A stretch of 64,000 bases of DNA, from NCBI GenBank assembly GCA_964563755.1, contig CAZLYC010000008.1, positions 1 to 64,000 on the forward strand, read 5' to 3'. Positions 60,599-64,000 of the stretch are shown piece after piece (within the stretch, counting starts at the first letter, position 1; every line of letters begins with the position of its first letter). A program made the position numbers and the translations under genes. Source of the stretch: JABMQF01 sp964563755. Lineage in GTDB: Archaea; Nanobdellota; Nanobdellia; Woesearchaeales; UBA11576. The notes beneath the pieces are model-generated. The model did not search any database, had not been told where the DNA came from, and worked only from the letters and a program-made list of their open reading frames with translations.

Positions 60599-61744
60599 AT
60601 GGATGAATGCAAAAGAACAGCAAATACTGTCATTGCACTAGTATTTACTTTTATTTTGGCATCAAGCGGAATTGCAATGCCTATAGGTTCGGATGGTTCA
60701 ACAGATGTTGTTGGTGAATCTGTTCCTGTAGAGAATCAAGCTCCAGTAGCTTCATTCACTTTTTCGCCTTCAAACGGAACCGCTCCTTTGAGCGTGATTT
60801 TCCAGGGCTCTGCAAGCTATGATGATGGAAGCATTGCAAGGCACACCTGGCACATATCAGGTCCTGAAGGTTTTGCATTCAACCTGCTGGATGTTTCAGG
60901 AGCTCCTGGAAGTGTTTCTGTTCTGTTGCCTTATGGAGGTCAGTACACAGTCATGCTTATTGTCCAGGACAATGAAGGAATAGCTCAGTTCGAGACAAAA
61001 AATCTTGTCTTGTCAGCTGGAGCGACAAGTTCCACAAATCAGACGCCCTCGGGGACTAACACGACGCAGAACACCACACAAAGTACAACTCAGAATACCA
61101 CGCAGAATAATCAGACACAGTTGCCTACTCCGGTAATAAAAGATAGGACAGTTAAAGATCTAGAATCATCTTCAGCGATAATAGTCTGGAAGACAGATAT
61201 CGAATCAAACTCCAAGGTGCTTTACGGCACTGATAGGGATGACCTCGATGAATCTGAGAAGGAGAGCAGGTACAGGACGTCTCACTCTGTAGACCTGACT
61301 GATCTAGAGCCTCAGACAAAGTATTATTACAAGATAATATCTTGCACTGAGGAGGACAGGTGTGATGAGGAAGGTGCTTCTTCTTTCATAACGCTGAAAG
61401 AGAGCACGACCACAAGCACTGTTGTTGATGACACTGACAGCTCAAGCTCCAGTTTCAGTTCAGCTGCTGCTTTGGAAGCATTGCTTGCGAAGCAGAAGTC
61501 TGCAAATAAGCAGGCTTCAGCAGGACAGCAGTCTGGGCAGGAGCAGGAAAGTCAGATAGTAGAGGAAGCCTCATCTGAAGCTGCTTCGGATGATGTTGAA
61601 GTCATCTACGCAGAAGGCCAGTTCATAGAGGTAGAGGAGGAAGTCTGCGGTTTCAGGTTCTTCTGGTTCTGCCTTTGGAAGGATACTATAGTGAAGAAGA
61701 TACCCATACCGATACTTACTGGCGGTGTCCAATTTTTAATATAA
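60599..61744 (+). CDS. Secreted protein with PKD and fibronectin type III domains
   Basis: This 381-residue protein has a signal peptide (about 1-30, VIALVFTFILASSGIAM). A PKD-like domain (about 45-140, APVASFTFSPSNGTAPLSV, QYTVMLIVQDNEGIA) is followed by an Asn/Thr/Gln-rich linker of repeated TTQNTTQ type, a Fn3 domain (about 178-262, SSAIIVWKTDIESNSKVLYG, LTDLEPQTKYYYKIISC), a Ser-rich and Gln-rich stretch and a C-terminal hydrophobic patch (CGFRFFWFCLW). AAGGAGGG 7 nt before ATG 60599 decides the start. It may be a cell-surface partner of the giant protein, with which it shares the PKD type. Confidence 0.78.
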   Translation: MDECKRTANTVIALVFTFILASSGIAMPIGSDGSTDVVGESVPVENQAPVASFTFSPSNGTAPLSVIFQGSASYDDGSIARHTWHISGPEGFAFNLLDVSGAPGSVSVLLPYGGQYTVMLIVQDNEGIAQFETKNLVLSAGATSSTNQTPSGTNTTQNTTQSTTQNTTQNNQTQLPTPVIKDRTVKDLESSSAIIVWKTDIESNSKVLYGTDRDDLDESEKESRYRTSHSVDLTDLEPQTKYYYKIISCTEEDRCDEEGASSFITLKESTTTSTVVDDTDSSSSSFSSAAALEALLAKQKSANKQASAGQQSGQEQESQIVEEASSEAASDDVEVIYAEGQFIEVEEEVCGFRFFWFCLWKDTIVKKIPIPILTGGVQFLI

Positions 61745-61782
61745 TTTTTTTTATTATGTTTATTTAGCTTTTTTCTTCTCTT
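61745..61782 (+). terminator. T-rich terminator after the PKD/Fn3 gene
   Basis: AATTTTTTTTATTATG and TTTTTTC runs follow the stop directly. A TATA box (TTTATAAAT) for the next gene lies at about 61797-61805. Confidence 0.45.
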
Positions 61783-61828
61783 TTTTGACCAGAAAGCTTT
61801 ATAAATTGCTTTTATTTGTGATTTAAAT

Positions 61829-62353
61829 ATGTCGGACATAATACCAGAGGCCAATGCCCATCCTGCATTCAGGCTTAAGTATAAAGGGATATTTGATTAT
61901 GATAAGCTTACGACTTTCATCATACAATGGATGAAGGATAGGCATTTTGAGATAAATGAGAAGGTGCATAAGCACAAGATGTCCTGCCCTCATGGTTTTG
62001 AGATTGAGCGCGAGATACATGGGGAGAGGAAAATCAATGATTATTATCAGTATAAGGTCGAGGCCAAGATGCATCTTTGGGATGCGTTCGAGGTCGAGGC
62101 GATAAAGAACGGGAAGAAAGTGAGGCTCTGGAACGCGCGGATAGAGATTCAGCTCGGGTTTGATGTTGTTTGTGATTACTCTAACAAATGGTCAGAAACG
62201 GAGTTCAAGGAGAAACTCCTGAAGTTTTATAATAGGTATATAATAAAAAAGGAAATAATAATAAAGCACGGCGATGGACTGTATTATAAGCTGCTCAGCC
62301 TGAATACCCAGATAAAGAAGTTCCTTGAGATGGAGACCGGAGCGGAGTACTGA
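61829..62353 (+). CDS. Conserved-looking orphan protein, paralog of next gene
   Basis: This is a 174-residue soluble alpha/beta protein of unknown function. The pattern KYKGIFDYDKLTTFIIQWMK, FEIEREIHGERKINDYYQYK, LWNARIEIQLG, then FYNRYIIKKEI is repeated in looser form in the following protein, so the pair arose by duplication. A TATA box 25 nt upstream of ATG 61829 predicts a leaderless mRNA. The stop lies 2 nt before the next start. Confidence 0.65.
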   Translation: MSDIIPEANAHPAFRLKYKGIFDYDKLTTFIIQWMKDRHFEINEKVHKHKMSCPHGFEIEREIHGERKINDYYQYKVEAKMHLWDAFEVEAIKNGKKVRLWNARIEIQLGFDVVCDYSNKWSETEFKEKLLKFYNRYIIKKEIIIKHGDGLYYKLLSLNTQIKKFLEMETGAEY

Positions 62354-62355
62354 AG

Positions 62356-62868
62356 ATGGTAGAGAGAAAGATTCTTGTGGATGAGGAGGGCCTGGATTAT
62401 GAGGGCCTGTTCAACCTGCTTGAGCTCTACTCGGTCATAGACGACTTCATAAAGATAAAGGGCTATGATAAGTTCGAGCCTCTGAATGAGGAGAATGTCC
62501 ATCCTACAGGAAAGGAAATACACATTGTTGTCAGGCCGATGAAGTGGCATACTGATTATGTCAGGAAGGTCCTTAAGATAGACGTGCAGTTCAGCGAGGT
62601 CAAGGAAGTCGAGACAGAGGTCGACGGCGTCAAGGTTAAGCTGAACCAGGGCAAGATAAAGATCCTTTACTCGTGCTATCTTGAGACTGACTGGGAAGGA
62701 AGATGGGAGCAGAAGCCCGTATACTATTTCATACGCACGCTATTTGAGAAGTATTTCATGAGGATGCATATGAGGGATTTTGAGTCAGAGACAAGGTCAG
62801 ACTTGAATGAGATTAAGGATAAGATGGGTTCTTTTTTGAATCTTTACAGGTTCAGGAAGGCGATATAG
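62356..62868 (+). CDS. Orphan protein, tandem paralog of the previous gene
   Basis: This 170-residue soluble protein has the same arrangement as the upstream gene: an N-terminal DYEGLFNLLELYSVIDDFIK helix, a charged strand region (EIHIVVRPMKWHTDYVRKVL, LKIDVQFSEVKEVETEVDG), KVKLNQGKIKILYSCYLE, then YYFIRTLFEKYFMRMHMRD. The function is unknown. The start lies 2 nt after the upstream stop, so the two are cotranslated and may form a heterodimer (inference). Confidence 0.65.
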   Translation: MVERKILVDEEGLDYEGLFNLLELYSVIDDFIKIKGYDKFEPLNEENVHPTGKEIHIVVRPMKWHTDYVRKVLKIDVQFSEVKEVETEVDGVKVKLNQGKIKILYSCYLETDWEGRWEQKPVYYFIRTLFEKYFMRMHMRDFESETRSDLNEIKDKMGSFLNLYRFRKAI

Positions 62869-62914
62869 CTTGTTCTTACGGGATGATTTTTAATGGATTT
62901 TGGAGTGAATTTTT

Positions 62915-64000
62915 ATGGGATTTGAAGGATTTAATTTGAATGAGAATATTTTGAAAGCTGTAGCTGGTCTTGGTTTCAAGGAACCGACGCCTATACAGGA
63001 AAAGTGTATTCCTTTGATAAATGAAGGCAAGGATGTTGTCGGTCAGTCATTGACCGGCTCAGGCAAGACTGCCGCATTCGGGCTTCCTATACTTAACAGG
63101 ATACAGAAAGGAAAGGGTCTTCAGGCCCTGGTCCTGACACCTACAAGAGAGCTTTGCGTGCAGGTGAGGGATGCTATTTCAGAGTTCGGATATCACATGC
63201 AGATGAATGTCTCTGCTGTTTACGGCGGCGTCGGCATCGAGCCCCAGATAAGCGCGATAAGGACGTCTGAGATTGTGGTCGGTACTCCTGGCAGGATACT
63301 GGACCATCTGCAGAGAAGGACGATAGACTTGAGGGGAATAAGGTTCCTTGTCATCGATGAGGCTGACAAGATGTTCGAGATGGGTTTTATTGAGGATGTC
63401 GAGAAGATAATCGGCCAGACGCAGAAGGGAAGGCAGACTCTTCTTTTCAGCGCAACAATGTATTCTTCTGTTCTTGATCTTGTGAAGAAGCATCTGAGAG
63501 ACCCTGTTGTTGTTAGGGAGCAGGTGTATGTTGACAGGAGTCTCTTGAGGCAGATATATTATGAAGTGCCTTTGCATGACAAGTTTTCGCTTCTGGTCCA
63601 TCTGCTGAAGAACAAGACGCCAGGTCTTGCTATAGTCTTCTGCGGAACAAGGAGAGAAGTCGATATAATATCAAGGAACATCGCATTGCAGGGCATAAAG
63701 ACATTGGCAGTCCATGGAGGGCTTAGCCAGAATAAGAGGTCATTCGCAGTCAACTCCCTTAAGGAAGGCGAGATTCCTGTCCTTGTCGCGACAGATGTCG
63801 CTGCGCGAGGGTTGGATATAAGCAACATCTCTCACATCTATAATTATGATGTGCCTAAGAGTTCCCAGGACTACGTTCATAGGATAGGCAGGACAGCAAG
63901 AGCAGGCCACAAGGGTGACGCAGTAACTCTTCTGACTGAGAGGGATCATGATAATTTCAGGAGAGTCCTGTCAGACAGCACAATACAGATTGCGAAGTTG
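62915..64000 (+). CDS. DEAD-box RNA helicase, cut by window end
   Basis: 362 codons are visible and the frame stays open to the last base. Motifs: GFKEPTPIQEKCIP (Q motif), SLTGSGKTAAFGLPIL (motif I), LTPTRELCVQV (Ia), GTPGRILDHL (Ib), VIDEADKMFEMGF (II, DEAD), LLFSATM (III), IVFCGTRREVD (IV), VATDVAARGLDI (V) and YVHRIGRTARAG (VI). The helicase core is complete; only the C-terminal tail is missing. It unwinds RNA, for example in ribosome assembly or decay. ATG 62915 is preceded by GGAGTGA. Confidence 0.93.
   Translation, partial: MGFEGFNLNENILKAVAGLGFKEPTPIQEKCIPLINEGKDVVGQSLTGSGKTAAFGLPILNRIQKGKGLQALVLTPTRELCVQVRDAISEFGYHMQMNVSAVYGGVGIEPQISAIRTSEIVVGTPGRILDHLQRRTIDLRGIRFLVIDEADKMFEMGFIEDVEKIIGQTQKGRQTLLFSATMYSSVLDLVKKHLRDPVVVREQVYVDRSLLRQIYYEVPLHDKFSLLVHLLKNKTPGLAIVFCGTRREVDIISRNIALQGIKTLAVHGGLSQNKRSFAVNSLKEGEIPVLVATDVAARGLDISNISHIYNYDVPKSSQDYVHRIGRTARAGHKGDAVTLLTERDHDNFRRVLSDSTIQIAKL

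Noticed and set aside
63179..63949. Minus-strand ORFs at the window end
   Set aside because: They lie opposite the DEAD-box helicase, whose motifs I to VI are all in the plus-strand frame.

Overview
The window reads as a piece of an archaeal chromosome, most likely from a DPANN-type lineage (Woesearchaeota or Pacearchaeota-like). The archaeal assignment rests on wybutosine protein Taw3, a Dph2-like diphthamide protein, ribosomal proteins S19e, L39e and L31e, Cbf5 with a PUA domain, archaeal-type PEP carboxylase, an aLhr2-type helicase, a tRNA intron with a canonical bulge-helix-bulge site, and TATA boxes placed about 25 nt before many start codons (leaderless mRNAs). The lineage guess is weaker and rests on gene style: Fis-like HTH proteins, giant adhesins and many orphan genes. 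A 10-N gap shows that this is a draft or metagenome assembly.

Layout. 0-10 kb: mixed housekeeping genes: two tRNA genes, a Fis-type double-HTH regulator, taw3, a histone-deacetylase-family hydrolase, a shortened Dph2, rlmH, pyruvate kinase, an HD hydrolase and a divergent RtcB-like protein. 10-16.5 kb: degenerate receiver protein, PEP carboxylase with a HAD hydrolase, a tatA-tatC operon that ends in a His/Cys-rich lipoprotein, a DUF2064-type transferase and cbf5. 16.7-30.3 kb: a cluster rich in eukaryote-like protein kinases and pseudokinases (four genes, five kinase folds), with unknown partners, a J-domain protein and the S19e-L39e-L31e operon. 30.5-33.5 kb: aLhr2. 33.7-59.0 kb: one 8417-residue surface protein with a signal peptide, beta-propeller, beta-helices, a complete subtilisin domain, LamG, cadherin-like and PKD repeats and a C-terminal membrane anchor. 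59-64 kb: an S41 peptidase, an acidic small protein, a secreted PKD/Fn3 protein, two paralogous orphans and a DEAD-box helicase cut by the window end.

Two patterns cross gene boundaries. First, three complete copies and one half copy of a roughly 100-nt hairpin element lie in intergenic gaps. Their outer stems differ in sequence but keep pairing, and they share a CTA/CTT bulge and a tandem G.A core, which points to an undescribed structured RNA. Second, eight promoters carry AGTRAC exactly 19-20 nt upstream of the TATA box, linked by an A-rich CGAAA tract. They drive a pseudokinase, a kinase, the J-domain protein, the S41 peptidase, the PKD/Fn3 protein, two orphans and taw3, which suggests a common regulator linking the kinase and surface modules.

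All functional calls come from reading motifs by eye; no database search was run.
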